Shown here: positions 1 through 11,640 of the stretch, one piece after another
Numbering within the stretch: the first letter of the stretch is position 1
Layout: each line of letters begins with the position of its first letter
Made by a program: the position numbers and the translations under genes
The notes under the pieces: generated by a model
Told to the model about the DNA's origin: nothing
What the model saw: only the letters and a program-made list of their open reading frames with translations
The model's database searches: none
From: Morinoia aosen
Lineage: Eukaryota; Arthropoda; Malacostraca; Amphipoda; Talitridae
Reading direction: 5' to 3'
Assembly: GCA_030386875.1 (NCBI GenBank)
Contig: CM059563.1
Location: forward strand, 45,228,102 to 45,292,101
Length of the DNA stretch: 64,000 nt

Positions 1-430
1 CATATGTGTACGTGAATATTATAAGCAATGTGCCAGTACATCATTTCCTTTATTTAAATTGTTTAATTTGACGGCTACCGTAGTGTGCAAAAAAGTTGAC
101 CTGCGCTTTATTCTCTGTCGTCTCAGAGACAGTTATGAGAAACTGAATTCGTCGGGCACTCAAAAGCCCTTAGAAATTAAAACACAGATTAGTTGAAGAA
201 TCATATGATTTGAATGCACATATATAGGATTGAAAATAATAAAAACGTTCGACAGAAGCTGCAAAGATGGGTGGCTATTGACTATCGATATTATGCTCCT
301 TCTTTGAAGTGAACAAAATACTTTCGTCGATTCATATTTGAAAACGAGATTTTTGTTAAATTTTTTAAACTGAGAGACTATTTATGATTTCTAAATTCAA
401 ATATTTGTAAGCATCGATATTATTCGACAG
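1..430. other. Unique AT-rich intergenic DNA
   Basis: AT-rich sequence with no open frame of useful length, no recognised repeat and no RNA gene. It leads directly into the 21-bp array, whose first degenerate copies appear near 426-440. Confidence 0.6.
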
Positions 431-1706
431 TAGCGTTATTTGATACGACTCCGGCATCATTCGAAACGACTCCGGTATTATTCGATATGACCCCAGCATC
501 ATTCGATACGACTCAGATATTATTTGGTACGACTCCAGTATTATTTGATGCGACTCCGGTATTATTTGATACGATTCCAGTATTATTCGATACGACTCTG
601 GTATTATTTGATACGATTCCAGTAGTATTTGATACGATTCCAGTAGTATTTGATACGACTCCGGTATTATTTGATACGATTCCAGTATTATTCGATACGA
701 CTCCGGTATTATTTTATACGATTCTAATATTATTTGATACGACTCCGGTATTATTTAATATGATTCCAGTATTATTCGATACGACTCCGGTATTATTCGA
801 TACGACTTCGGTATTATTCGATACGACTCCGGTATTATTCGATACGACTCCGGTATTATTCGATACGACTCCGGTATTATTCGATGCGACTCCGGTATTA
901 TTCGATGCGACTCCGGTATTATTTGATACGACTCCGGTATTGTTTGATACGATTCCAGTATTATTTGATACGATTCCAGTATTATTTGATGCGACTCCGG
1001 TATTATTTGATACGATTCCAGTATTATTTGATACGATTCCAGTATTATTTGATACGATTCCAGTATTATTTGATACGATTCCAGTATTATTTGATGCGAC
1101 TCCGGTATTATTTGATACGATTCCAGTATTATTTGATTCGATTCCAGTATTATTTGATACGATTCCAGTATTATTTGATACGATTCCAGTATTATTTGAT
1201 GCGACTCTGGTATTATTTGATACGACTCTGGTATTATTTGATACGATTCCAGTATTATTTGATACGATTCCAGTATTATTTGATACGATTCCAGTATTAT
1301 TTGATACGATTCCAGTATTATTTGATGCGACTCCGGTATTATTTGATACGATTCCAGTATTATTTGATTCGATTCCAGTATTATTTGATACGATTCCAGT
1401 ATTATTTGATTCGATTCCAGTATTATCCGATACGACTCCGGTATTATTTGATACGATTCCAGTATTATCCGATACGACTCCGGTATTATTTGATACGGTT
1501 CCAGTATTATTTGATGCGACTCCGGTATTATTTGATACGATTCCAGTATTATTTGATTCGATTCCAGTATTATCCGATACGACTCCGGTATTATTTGATA
1601 CGATTCCAGTATTATCCGATACGACTCCGGTATTATTTGATACGATTCCAGTATTATCCGATACGACTCCGGTATTATTCGATACGACTGCGGTATTATT
1701 CGAGCA
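431..1706. repeat. 21-bp minisatellite array (about 60 copies)
   Basis: Tandem 21-bp unit with core GATACGA(C/T)TCC(A/G)GTATTATT. Because 21 is a multiple of three and the unit has no stop in one plus frame, the array reads as a 407-codon string of VLFDTTP/VLFDTIP heptads; two other frames are also open over most of the array. The heptad frame simply follows the array and has no unique domain, so I read it as non-coding. Two main monomer types (ACTCCGG and ATTCCAG) are scattered at first. From about 1400 to 1680 they alternate as 42-bp dimers, with TTATCC marking one member. The first copies (430-560) are the most diverged. Confidence 0.95.
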
Positions 1707-2318
1707 TTAAACATTGAGAGGCGTCTTGTAGAAGAAACAATAAAAGTAGACTGAAATAAACATATTCATTTTGATCTCCATTGGTGTTTAAGTAAAATTT
1801 AAAACTGAACAACGCAGTTCTCAATCGGTGACCAGGCCAGTCTGCGGCGACGGCAGCTGCTCCGAAGACACCTCGAGGCACAGGAGCAGACCGGAGGCAG
1901 ACCACGGTAGAGGAAACAAGGTAGGTTCAAACCAGTCTTTTTTTCGTTGACGGTGTGGTTATGCTGACGTCACGGCAACAAGCCAACAGCAGCGCTCATA
2001 TTGCATCTGGTAGCACTGCTGCCTCCAAGTCTGGCGCCACTACTGGCCTAACGACATGGCGTTTTGGTGACGCCATAAAGTTTGTCTGAAATAAAGCCTT
2101 TCTATTGGCTAGCCGTACAAGAGGAGGTGTAATTTCTCCTATAGAAATGACCCTACCTTGTTTCCTCTGCAGAGCCCTCGGCCGTGTGCCACAAAATGAG
2201 GCCTTGCTGTGAGGATTTGAAATTCAGGAGCAGACCGCCACGCAGCGACGAGGGGCGCTCTCAACTTTGCCTGCCAATCTGCATGCGAAACTGGTAAAGT
2301 GGCATGACACGCCACGGG
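1707..2318. other. Unique spacer between two arrays
   Basis: About 600 bp of mixed sequence, with a GC-richer part at 1830-2050, separating the 21-bp and 19-bp arrays. It holds a 17-bp inverted repeat (annotated separately) and a 13-bp direct repeat CAGGAGCAGACCG at 1881-1893 and 2225-2237. Short frames across it run into the arrays and show no domain. Confidence 0.6.
1909..2168. repeat. 17-bp perfect inverted repeat pair
   Basis: AGAGGAAACAAGGTAGG at 1909-1925 is matched by its exact reverse complement at 2152-2168, about 226 bp apart. The direct repeat CAGGAGCAGACCG lies just outside both arms. This could be the end structure of a small decayed mobile element or an inversion footprint. No target-site duplication was identified. 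Confidence 0.6.
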
Positions 2319-5300
2319 GGTGTGTGGCGTGTGGGAGGTGTTGTGGCGTGTGGGGGGTGTTGTGGCGTGTGGGAGGTGTTGGGGCGTGTGGCAGGTGTTG
2401 TGGCGTGTGGGGGGGTGTTGTGGCTTGTGGGAGGTGTTGTGGCGTGTGAGAGGTGTTGTGGCGTGTGAGAGGTGTTGTGGCGCGTGAAGTGTGGCAGGTG
2501 CTTTGACGTGTGGGAGGTGCTGTGGCATATGGCAGGTGCTGTGGCGTGTGGGAGGTGTTGTGGCGCGTGGAGTGTGGCAGGTGTTTTGACGTGTGGGAGG
2601 TATTGTGGAGTGTGGGAGGTGTTGTGGCGTGTGGCAGGTGTTGTGGCGTGTGGGAGGTGTTGTGGCGTGTGGCAGGTGTTGTGGCGTGTGGAGGGTGTTG
2701 TGCCGTGTGGGAGGTGTTGGGGCGTGGGGGGGGTGTTGTGGCGTGTGGGGGGGTGTTGTGGCGTGTGGGGGGGTGTTGTGGCGTGTGGGGGGTGTTGTGG
2801 TGTGTGGGAGGTGTTTTGGCGTGTGGAAGGTGTTGTGGCGTGTGGGAGGTGTTGTGGGGTGTGGGAGGTGTTGTGGAGTGTGGAAGGTGCTGTGGCGTGT
2901 GGGAGGTGCTGTGGCGTGTGGGAGGTGTTGTGGCGTGTGGGAGGTGTTGTGGCGTGTGAGAAGTGTTGAGGCGCGTGAAGTGTGGCAGGTGCTTTGACGT
3001 GTGGGAGGTGCTGTGGCGTGTGGCAGGTGCTGTGGCGTGTGGGAGGTGTTGTGGCGTGTGGGAGGTGTTGTGGCGTGTGGGAGGGGTTGTGGCGTGTGGG
3101 AGGGGTTGTGGCGTGTGGGAGGTGTTGTGGCATGTGAGAGGTGTTGTGGCGCGTGGAGTGTGGCAGGTTTTTTGACGTGTGGGAGGTGTTGTGGCGTGTG
3201 GGAGGTGTTGTGGTTTGTGGGAGGTGTTGTGGCGTGTGGCAGGTGTTGTGGCGTGTGGGAGGTGTTATGGCTTGTGGTTGGTGTTGTGGCGTGTGAGAGG
3301 TGTTGTGGCGTGTGGGAGGTGTTGTGGCGTGTGGGAGGTGTTGTGGCCTGTGGGAGGTGTTGTGGCGAGTGGGAGGTGTTGTGACGTGTGGGAGGTGTTG
3401 TGGCGTGTGAGAGGTGTTATGGCGCGTGGAGTGTGGCAGGTTTTTTGACGTGTGGGAGGTGTTGTGGCGTGTGGGAGGTGTTGTGGCGTGTGAGAGGTGT
3501 TGTGGCGTGTGAGAGGTGTTGTGGCGTGTGGGAGGTGTTGTGGCGTGTGGGAGGTGTTGTGGCGTGTGGGAGGTGTTGTGGCTTGTGGGAGGTGTTGAAG
3601 CGTGTGAGAGGTGTTGTAGCGTGTGAGAGTTGCTGTGGCGTGGGGGAGGTGTTGTGGCGTGGGGGAGGTGTTGTGGCGTGTGGGAGGTGTTGTGGCGTGT
3701 GGGAGGTGTTGTGGCGTGTGGGAGGGGTTGTAACGTGTGGGAGGTGTGGTGGCGTGTGGGAAGTGATGTGGCGTGTGGGTGGTGTTGTGGCGTGTGGGAG
3801 GTGTTGTGGCGTGTGGGAGGTGTTGTGGCGTGTGGGAGGTGTTGTGGCGTGTGGGAGGGGTTGTGGCGTGTGGGAAGGGTTGTGGCGTATGGGAGGTATT
3901 GTGGCGTGTAGGAGGTGTTGTGGCGTGTGGGAGGTGTTCTGGAGTGTGGGAGGTGTTGTGGCATGTGGGAGGTGTTGTGGCGTGTGGGAGGTGTTGTGGC
4001 GTGGGGAAGGTGTTGTGGCGTGTTGGAGGTGTTGCGGCTTGTGTGTTGTGGCGTGTGGGAGGTGTTGTGGCGTGTGGGAGGTGTTGTGGCGTGTGGAAGG
4101 GGTTTTAACGTGTGGGAGGTGTAGTGGCGTGTGGGAAGTGATGTGGCGTGTGGGAGGTGATGTGGCGTGTGGGTGGTGTTGTGGCTTGTGGGAGGTGTTA
4201 TGGCGTGTGGGAGGTGTTGTGGCGTATGGGAGGTGTTGTGGCGTGTGGGAGGGGTTGTAACGTGTGGGAGGTGTAGTGGCGTGTGGGAGGTGTAGTGGCG
4301 TGTGGGAAGTGAAGTGGCGTGTGGGAGGTGATGTGGCATGTGGGAGGTGTTGTGGCGTGTGGGAGGTGTTGTGGCGTGTGGGAGATGTTGTGGCGTGTGG
4401 GAGGGGTTGTAACGTGTGGGAGGTGTTGTGGCGTGTGGGAGGTGTTCTGGCGTGTGGGAGGTGTTGTGGCATGTGGGAGGTGTTGTGGCTTGTGGGAGTT
4501 GTTGAAGCGTGTGAGAGGTGTAGTAGCGTGTGAGAGTTGTTGTGGCGTGGGGGAGGTGTTGTGGCGTGTGGGAGGTGTTGTGGCGTGTGGGAGGTGTTGT
4601 GGCGTGTGGGAGGGGTTGTAACGTGTGGGAGGTGTGGTGGCGTGTGGGAAGTGATGTGGCGTGTGGGTGGTGTTGTGGCGTGTGGGAGGTGTTGTGGCGT
4701 GTGGGAGGTGTTGTTGCGTGTGGGAGGTGTTGTGGCGTGTGGGAGGGGTTGTGGCGTGTGGGAAGGGTTGTGGCGTATGGGAGGTGTTGTGGCGTGTAGG
4801 AGGTGTTGTGGCGTGTGGGAGGTGTTCTGGAGTGTGGGAGGTGTTGTGGCATGTGGGAGGTGTTGTGGCGTGTGGGAGGTGTTGTGGCGTGTGGGAGATG
4901 TTGTGGCGTGTGGGAGGGGTTGTAACGTGTGGGAGGTGTTGTGGCGTGTGGGAGGTGTTCTGGCGTGTGGGAGGTGTTTTGGCATGTGGGAGGTGTTGTG
5001 GCGTGTGGGAGGTGTTGTGGCGTGTGGGAGGTGTTGTGGCGTGTGGGATGTGTTGTGGCGTGTGGGATGTGTTGTGGCGTGTGGGAGGTGTCTGGGCGTG
5101 TGGGAGGTGTTGTGGCGTGTGGAAGGTGTCTTGCGTGTGGGAGGTGTTGTGGCGTGTGGGAGGTGTTGTGGCGTGTGGGATGTGTTGTGGCGTGTGGGAG
5201 GTGTCTTGCGTGTGGGAGGTGTTGTGGCGTGTGCGAGGTGTTGTAGCGTGTGCGAGGTGTTGTGGCGTGTGCGAGGTGTTGTGGCGTGTGCGAGGTGTTG

Positions 5301-6931
5301 TGGCGTGTGCGAGGTGTTGTGGCGTGTGCGAGGTGTTGTGGCGTGTGCGAGGTGTTTTGGCGTGTGCGAGGTGTTGTGGCGTGTGCGAGGTGTTGTGGCG
5401 TGTGGGAGGTGTTGTGGCGTGTGGGAGGTGTTGTGGCGTGTGGGAGGTGTTGTGGCGTGTGGGAGGTGTCTGGGCGTGTGGGAGGTGTTGTGGCGTGTGG
5501 AAGGTGTCTTGCGTGTGGGAGGTGTCTTGCGTGTGGGAGGTGTTGTGGCGTGTGGGAGGTGTTGTGGCGTGTGGGAGGTGTTGTGGCGTGTGGGAGGTGT
5601 TGTGGCGTGTGGGAGGTGTTCTGGCGTGTGGGAGGTGTTCTGGCGTGTGGGAGGTGTTGTGGCATGTGGGAGGTGTTGTGGCGTGTGGGAGGTGTTGTGG
5701 CGTGTGAGAGGTGTTGTGGCGTGGTGGAGGTGTTGTGGCGTGTGGGAGGTGTTGCGGCTTGTGGGAGGTGTTGTGGCGTGTGGGAGGTGTTGTGGCGTGT
5801 GGGAGGTGTTGTGGCGTGTGGGAGGGGTTGTAACGTGTGGTAGGTGTAGTGGCGTGTGGGTGGTGTTGTGGCGTGTGGGAGGTGTTGTGGCGTGTGGGAG
5901 GTGTTGTGGCGTGTGGGAGGTGTTGTGGCGTGTGGGAGGTGTTGTGGCGTGTGGGAGGTGTTGTGGCGTGTGGGAGGTGTTGTGGCGTGTGGGAGGTGTT
6001 CTGGCGTGTGGGAGGTGTTGTGGCATGTGGGAGGTGTTGTGGCGTGTGGGAGGTGTTATGGCGTGTGGGAGGTGTTGTGGCGTGTGGGAGGTGTTGTGGC
6101 GTGTGGGAGGTGTTGTGGCGTGTGGGAGGTGTTGTGGCGTGTGGGAGGTGTCTGGGCGTGTGGGAGGTGTTGTGGCGTGTGGAAGGTGTCTTGCGTGTGG
6201 GAGGTGTTGTGGCGTGTGTGAGGTGCTGTGGCGTGTGGGAGGTGTTGTGGCGTGTGGGAGGTGTTGTGGCGTATGGGAGGTGTTGTGGCTTGTGGGAGGT
6301 GTTGTAGCGTGTGGGAGGTGTTGGGGCGTGTGGGAGGTGTTGGGGCGTGTGGGAGATGTTGGGGCGTGTGGGAGGTGTTGTGGCGTGCGGGAGGTGTTGT
6401 GGCGAGTGGGAGGTGATGTGGCGTGCGGGAGGTGTTGTGGCGTGTGGGAGGTGTTGTGGCGTGTGGGAGGTGTTGTGGCGTGTGGGAGGTGTTGTGGCGT
6501 GTGCGAGGTGTTGTGGCGTGTGCGAGGTGTTGTGGCGTGTGGGAGGTGTTGTGGCGTGTGGGAGGTGTTGTGGCGTGTGGGAGGTGTTGTGGCGTGTGGG
6601 AGGTGTTGTGGCGTGTGGGAGGTGTTGTGGCGTGTGGGAGGTGTTGTGGCGTGTGGGAGGTGTTGTGGCGTGTGCGAGGTGTTGTGGCGTGTGGGAGGTG
6701 TTGTGGCGTGTGGAGGTGTTGTGGCGTGTGGGAGGTGTTGTGGCGTGTGGGAGGTGTTGTGGCGTGTGGGAGGTGTTGTGGCGTGTGGGAGGTGTTGTGG
6801 CGTGTGCGAGGTGTTGTGGCGTGTGGGAGGTGTTGTGGCGTGTGGAGGTGTTGTGGCGTGTGGGAGGTGTTGTGGCGTGTGGGAGGTGTTGTGGCGTGTG
6901 GGAGGTGTTGTGGCGTGTGGGAGGTGTTGTG
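2319..6931. repeat. 19-bp minisatellite array (about 240 copies)
   Basis: The largest array: unit GTGTTGTGGCGTGTGGGAG, G/T-rich on the plus strand, with point variants (GTGCGAG, TGTAACG, CTTG, GTGATG). The unit has no stop triplet on either strand, and 19 is not a multiple of three, so all six frames tend to stay open with a 19-residue period. Examples are VLWRVGGVVACGRCCGVWE on plus and HNTSHTPQHLPHATTPPTR on minus. Frames of up to about 1,175 codons arise this way and are not proteins. Larger duplicated blocks are visible: variants near 3620-3900 recur near 4520-4800 at an offset of about 888 bp, and an 18-bp unit recurs 132 bp apart at 6709 and 6841. The final kilobase is the most uniform. 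Confidence 0.97.
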
Positions 6932-7741
6932 ATAGATGCGACATCCTGCTGGCATGAATTACGAATAGATTTTTCCTTATTAAGCCATATTAAAAATACC
7001 GCTTGTGATGAAGAGACCATATCAACTTGACTTGAGATAAGGTGTTTTCAGTCTTGAAAAGTGATAAAAAAAAATTTGCAACATTACTCTTAAAAATAAG
7101 AACGGCAACACAATTCTAACACCGTCGCTGCATCACTTCAAACACTGGAAGCTCACTATAACGGGTGTATGAGTGAGAGAAAAATATTTCGGTAAAAAAG
7201 TTTGGAAAAAACAATTCGTAAGGCGGTTCGAAGTGAATGACAGAAGGGAAACTATTTTACCTTAATAATTTTTTCAAGGTTATTTAAAACATAATTTTTT
7301 CGTAGGACAACTCAATGAACGCAGTTTTAACTGAATCCCGTCATGTATAGTCCTAATAAGGGAATTGTTGTTAAAAAACTTTAGGAAACAATTTTTACTC
7401 GAACATCTTCAAGTAAGGAAATTTGGGTGATCTTCATGAATTCAAATTTACAAAGTGACCAAGCAAACGCAATTTTCGTATTTAAGCAAATGATATTTCC
7501 AACCGTGGCATACATTTACAAAAACGCCACACTCCGCAGCACGTTCAAAATTTCTATAAAGGTATATCTTTTGCTCAACAATACAACGTTTCGGTACCGC
7601 TGAAACGATTTGACTCAACAATTATACATAGTCTGGAGATCTAAACTTTCACTACCGAGGTGCAGGAATTGCATTTCATTTAATTCGACAGGCAATCACT
7701 CAGAAGTTTTGAGCGTCGCTGTAGTGTTTGTTGTACCTCCT
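6932..7741. other. Unique AT-rich spacer
   Basis: About 800 bp of AT-rich unique sequence between the 19-bp and the G-rich array. I see no gene, inverted repeat or promoter that can be supported. Confidence 0.6.
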
Positions 7742-8699
7742 GAGTGGGGGCAGGGTGAGGGGGCAGGGTGAGGGGGCAGGGTGAGGGGGCAGGGTGAGGG
7801 GGCAGGGTGAGGGGGCAGGGTGAGGGGGCAGGGTGAGGGGGCAGGGTGAGGGGCAGGGTGAGGGGCAGGGTGAGGGGCAGGATGAGGGGGCAGGGTGAGG
7901 GGGCAGGGTGAGGGGGCAGGGTGAGGGGCAGGGTGAGGGGGGCAGGATGAGGGGGCAGGGTGAGGGGGCAGGGTGAGGGGGCAGGGTGAGGGGGCAGGGT
8001 GAGGGGGCAGGGTGAGGGGGCAGGGTGAGGGGGCAGGGTGAGGGGGCAGGGTGAGGGGCAGGGTGAGGGGCAGGGTGAGGGGCAGGATGAGGGGGCAGGG
8101 TGAGGGGGCAGGGTGAGGGGGCAGGGTGAGGGGCAGGGTGAGGGGGCAGGGTGAGGGGGCAGGGTGAGGGGGCAGGGTGAGGGGGCAGGGTGAGGGGGCA
8201 GGGTGAGGGGGCAGGGTGAGGGGGCAGGGTGAGGGGCAGGGTGAGGGGCAGGGTGAGGGGCAGGATGAGGGGCAGGGTGAGGAGGAGGGTGAGGGGCAGG
8301 GTGAGGAGCAGGGTGAGGAGCAGGGTGAAGGGCAGGGTGAGGGGGCAGGGTGAGGGGCAGGGTGAGGGGGCAGGGTGAGGGGGCAGGGTGAGGGGGCAAG
8401 GTGAGGGGCAGGGTGAGGGGCAGGGTGAGGGGCAGGGTGAGGGGCAGGGTGAGGGGCAGGGTGAGGGGCAGGGTGAGGGGCAGGGTGAGGGGCAGGGTGA
8501 GGGGCAGGGTGAGGGGCAGGGTGAGGGGCAGGGTGAGGGGCAGGGTGAGGGGGCAGGGTGAGGGGCAGGGTGAGGGGGCAGGGTGAGGGGCAGGGTGAGG
8601 GGGCAGGGTGAGGAGGCAGGGTGAGGGGAAGGACAAAGGGCAGGATGAGAGTGCAGGATGAGGGGGCAAGACGAGGGGGCAAGACGAGGGGGCAAGATG
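7742..8699. repeat. G-rich 12/13-bp minisatellite
   Basis: Tandem AGGGGGCAGGGTG (13 bp) and AGGGGCAGGGTG (12 bp), about 75 copies. The two lengths occur in blocks; an uninterrupted run of 12-mers spans about 8400-8545. Each unit carries two G-runs of 3-5 bases, so every pair of units meets a simple G-quadruplex pattern on plus, with a matching C-rich strand on minus. Minus-strand frames reading as proline, leucine and histidine strings are products of the repeat. The ends (8270-8340, 8620-8699) are more diverged, with GGAGGAG, AAGACGAG and AAGATG variants. Confidence 0.95.
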
Positions 8700-8817
8700 G
8701 AGATGCACAGGCTGCCGCGGGTTGATTTTAAAAATATTGAGCCCGTGAGAAGGTGTAGATCTATGATGCTAAACAAAAACGGATTTCATTTAGATCCTTT
8801 TAGCATTCAAAATATAC

Positions 8818-9030
8818 TTGTGATGTTGTATAATTAACAATCTAATAAAATGAACAAGCGAGTGTTTCATGGAAAGTCAACTTTGAGCCAACATGCGAGT
8901 TACAGCTAAAAATTTGCGACTTCATATAATTATCTCACGTTGTTGAACAAATTTTTCATACAGGTGCATTACTTTACGAACCGAGCATTGCACTTCTAAA
9001 ATAAGTGACCGGATCTTACAGTTTATTACC
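8818..9030. repeat. Dispersed repeat, copy 1 (matches 14812-15010)
   Basis: Sequence including AACTTTGAGCCAACATGCG and TTTACGAACCGAGCATT aligns collinearly with 14812-15010 (AACTTTGAGCCAACTTGCG; TTTACGAACCGGACATT) over roughly 200 bp. The two copies are diverged. No coding potential or clear terminal repeats were found. The flanking stretches 8700-8817 and 9031-9186 show nothing further. Confidence 0.65.
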
Positions 9031-9186
9031 ACAAGTTTGCTCACTTTTTGTTTTGTTCGTACGCGTCCTACGAGTAGAGCAGAGCCCCTTTACATCGTGT
9101 GCAAAGTCATTGAAGGATAATAGATGTATTACTAAGTATTTATGAAAGGAAGTATTTTGATCGGTTTAACCTTGCTTCCGTTATAC

Positions 9187-11342
9187 AATGCGCTATATTT
9201 TAGTCTATCGCGTCATACAACACTCTATTTTAGTCTATCGTGTCATATAACTCTCTATTTTAGTCTATCGCGTCATACAACACTCTATTTTAGTCTATCG
9301 TGTCATATAACACTCTATTTTAGTCTATCGTGTCATATAACTCTCTATTTTAGTCTATCGCGTCATACAACACTCTATTTTAGTCTATCGTGTCATATAA
9401 CTCTCTATTTTAGTCTATCGTGTCATATAACTCTCTATTTTAGTCTATCGCGTCATACAACACTCTATTTTAGTCTATCGCGTCATACAACACTCCATTT
9501 TAGTCTATCGTGTCATATAACTCTCTACTTTAGTCTATCGTGTCATATAACTCTCTATTTTAGTCTATCGTGTCATATAACTCTCTATTTTAGTCTATCG
9601 TGTCACACTACTCTATTTTAGTATATCGTGTCACACAACTCTATTTTAGTCTATCGTGTCGCACAACTCTATTTTAGTCTATCGTGTCACACAACTCTAT
9701 TTTAGTCTATCGTGTCGCACAACTCTATTTTAGTATATCGTGTCACACAACTTTATTTTAGTCTATCGTGTCGCACAACTCTATTTTAGTCTATCGTGTC
9801 GCACAACTCTATTTTAGTATATCGTGTCACACAACTCTATTTTAGTCTATCGTGTCGCACAACTCTATTTTAGTCTATCGTGTCACACAACTCTATTTTA
9901 GTCTATCGTGTCGCACAACTCTATTTTAGTATATCGTGTCACACAACTTTATTTTAGTCTATCGTGTCGCACAACTCTATTTTAGTCTATCGTGTCGCAC
10001 AACTCTATTTTAGTCTATCGTGTCACACTACTCTATTTTAGTATATCGTGTCACACAACTCTATTTTAGTCTATCGTGTCGCACAACTCTATTTTAGTCT
10101 ATCGTGTCACACAACTCTATTTTAGTCTATCGTGTCGCACAACTCTATTTTAGTATATCGTGTCACACAACTTTATTTTAGTCTATCGTGTCACACTACT
10201 CTATTTTAGTATATCGTGTCACACAACTCTATTTTAGTCTATCGTGTCGCACAACTCTATTTTAGTCTATCGTGTCACACAACTCTATTTTAGTCTATCG
10301 TGTCACACAACTCTATTTTAGTCTATCGTGTCACACAACTCTATTTTAGTATATCGTGTCACACAACTTTATTTTAGTCTATCGTGTCGCACAACTCTAT
10401 TTTAGTCTATCGTGTCACACAACTCTATTTTAGTCTATCGTGTCACACAACTCTATTTTAGTCTATCGTGTCACACAACTCTATTTTAGTCTATCGTGTC
10501 ACACAACTCTATTTTAGTCTATCGTGTCACACAACTCTATTTTAGTCTATCGTGTCACACAACTCTATTTTAGTCTATCGTGTCACACAATTCTATTTTA
10601 GTCTATCGTGTCATACAACACTGTATTTTAGTCTGTCGTGTCACACAACTCTATTTTAGTCTATCGTGTCACACAACTCTATTTTAGTCTATCGTGTCAC
10701 ACAACTCTATTTTAGTCTATCGTGTCACACAACACTCTATTTTAGTCTATCGTGTCATACAACACTGTATTTTAGTCTGTCATGTCATTCAACACTGTAT
10801 TTTAGTCTATCGTGTCCTACAACACTGTATTTTAGACTATCGTGTCATGCAACACTGTATTTCAGTCTATCGTGTCATACAACACTGTATTTTAGTCTAT
10901 CGTGTCATACAACACTGTATTTTAGTCTGTCGTGTCATACAACACTGTATTTTAGTCTATCGTGTCATACAACACTGTATTTCAGTCTATCGTGTCATAC
11001 AACACTGTATTTTAGCCTATCGTGTCACACAACTCTATTTTAGTCTATCGTGTCACACAACTCTATTTTAGTCTATCGTGTCACACAACTCTATTTTAGT
11101 CTATCGTGTCACACAACTCTATTTTAGTCTGTCGTGTCACGCAACACTATTTTAGTCTGTCGTGTCTTACAACTCTCTATTTTAGTCTGTCGTGTCATAC
11201 AACTCTCTATTTTAGTCTGTCGTGTCCTACAACTCTCTATTTTAGTCTGTCGAGTCATACAACTCTCTTTTTTAGTCTGTCGTGTCATGCAACACAATTT
11301 TAGTCTGTCGTGTCTTACAACACTCTATTTTAGTCTGTCGTG
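9187..11342. repeat. 28/30-bp minisatellite with length switching
   Basis: Tandem unit with core TATTTTAGTCTATCGTGTCA followed by CACAACTC (28 bp) or by a TATAACTCTC or TACAACACTC/TACAACACTG tail (30 bp). Blocks run 30 bp (9187-about 9608), 28 bp (to about 10600), mixed, 30 bp (about 10725-11020), 28 bp (to about 11130), then 27/30 bp. The 30-bp parts keep one frame open and the 28-bp parts close it: the frame starting at 9142 stops at 9621, where the unit changes. A six-unit (168-bp) block marked by CACTACTC and GTATATCG recurs at 9601, 10021 and, in altered form, about 10189. Confidence 0.95.
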
Positions 11343-11640
11343 GAGGACGGTCTTACGCAGCTAATTTTAACCCCTCATATTAGTTTTAAATTAACAATTG
11401 TAATCTTACTGCTAATTATTTTTGTGTCGTGTGTTAGAGTTTTCACCGCATGACAAAGCTAGCGCTTGTAAAAGTATGAGAGCGTTAGAAAATATATTAA
11501 TATCTCTTATAATCTAAACTCAGGGTGTCTTTTGAAATGAACTCACTCTTCGACTGTCTAGTACTCATGTATTGTGTTTCAAGGTAGGTATTTAACGACA
11601 TAGATACCATACAGTGACTTGAATATAAAATCACATTCAA

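Noticed and set aside
2261-6957. Very long ORFs (about 800-1,175 codons) on both strands, histidine/threonine/proline- or cysteine/tryptophan/valine-rich
   Set aside because: They follow a 19-bp tandem unit that lacks stop triplets on both strands; all frames share the same 19-residue period and no unique domain is present.
7680-8776. Proline/leucine/histidine-rich minus-strand ORFs of about 330-360 codons
   Set aside because: Direct translation of the G-rich 12/13-bp array in three frames; not a collagen-, mucin- or antifreeze-like gene.
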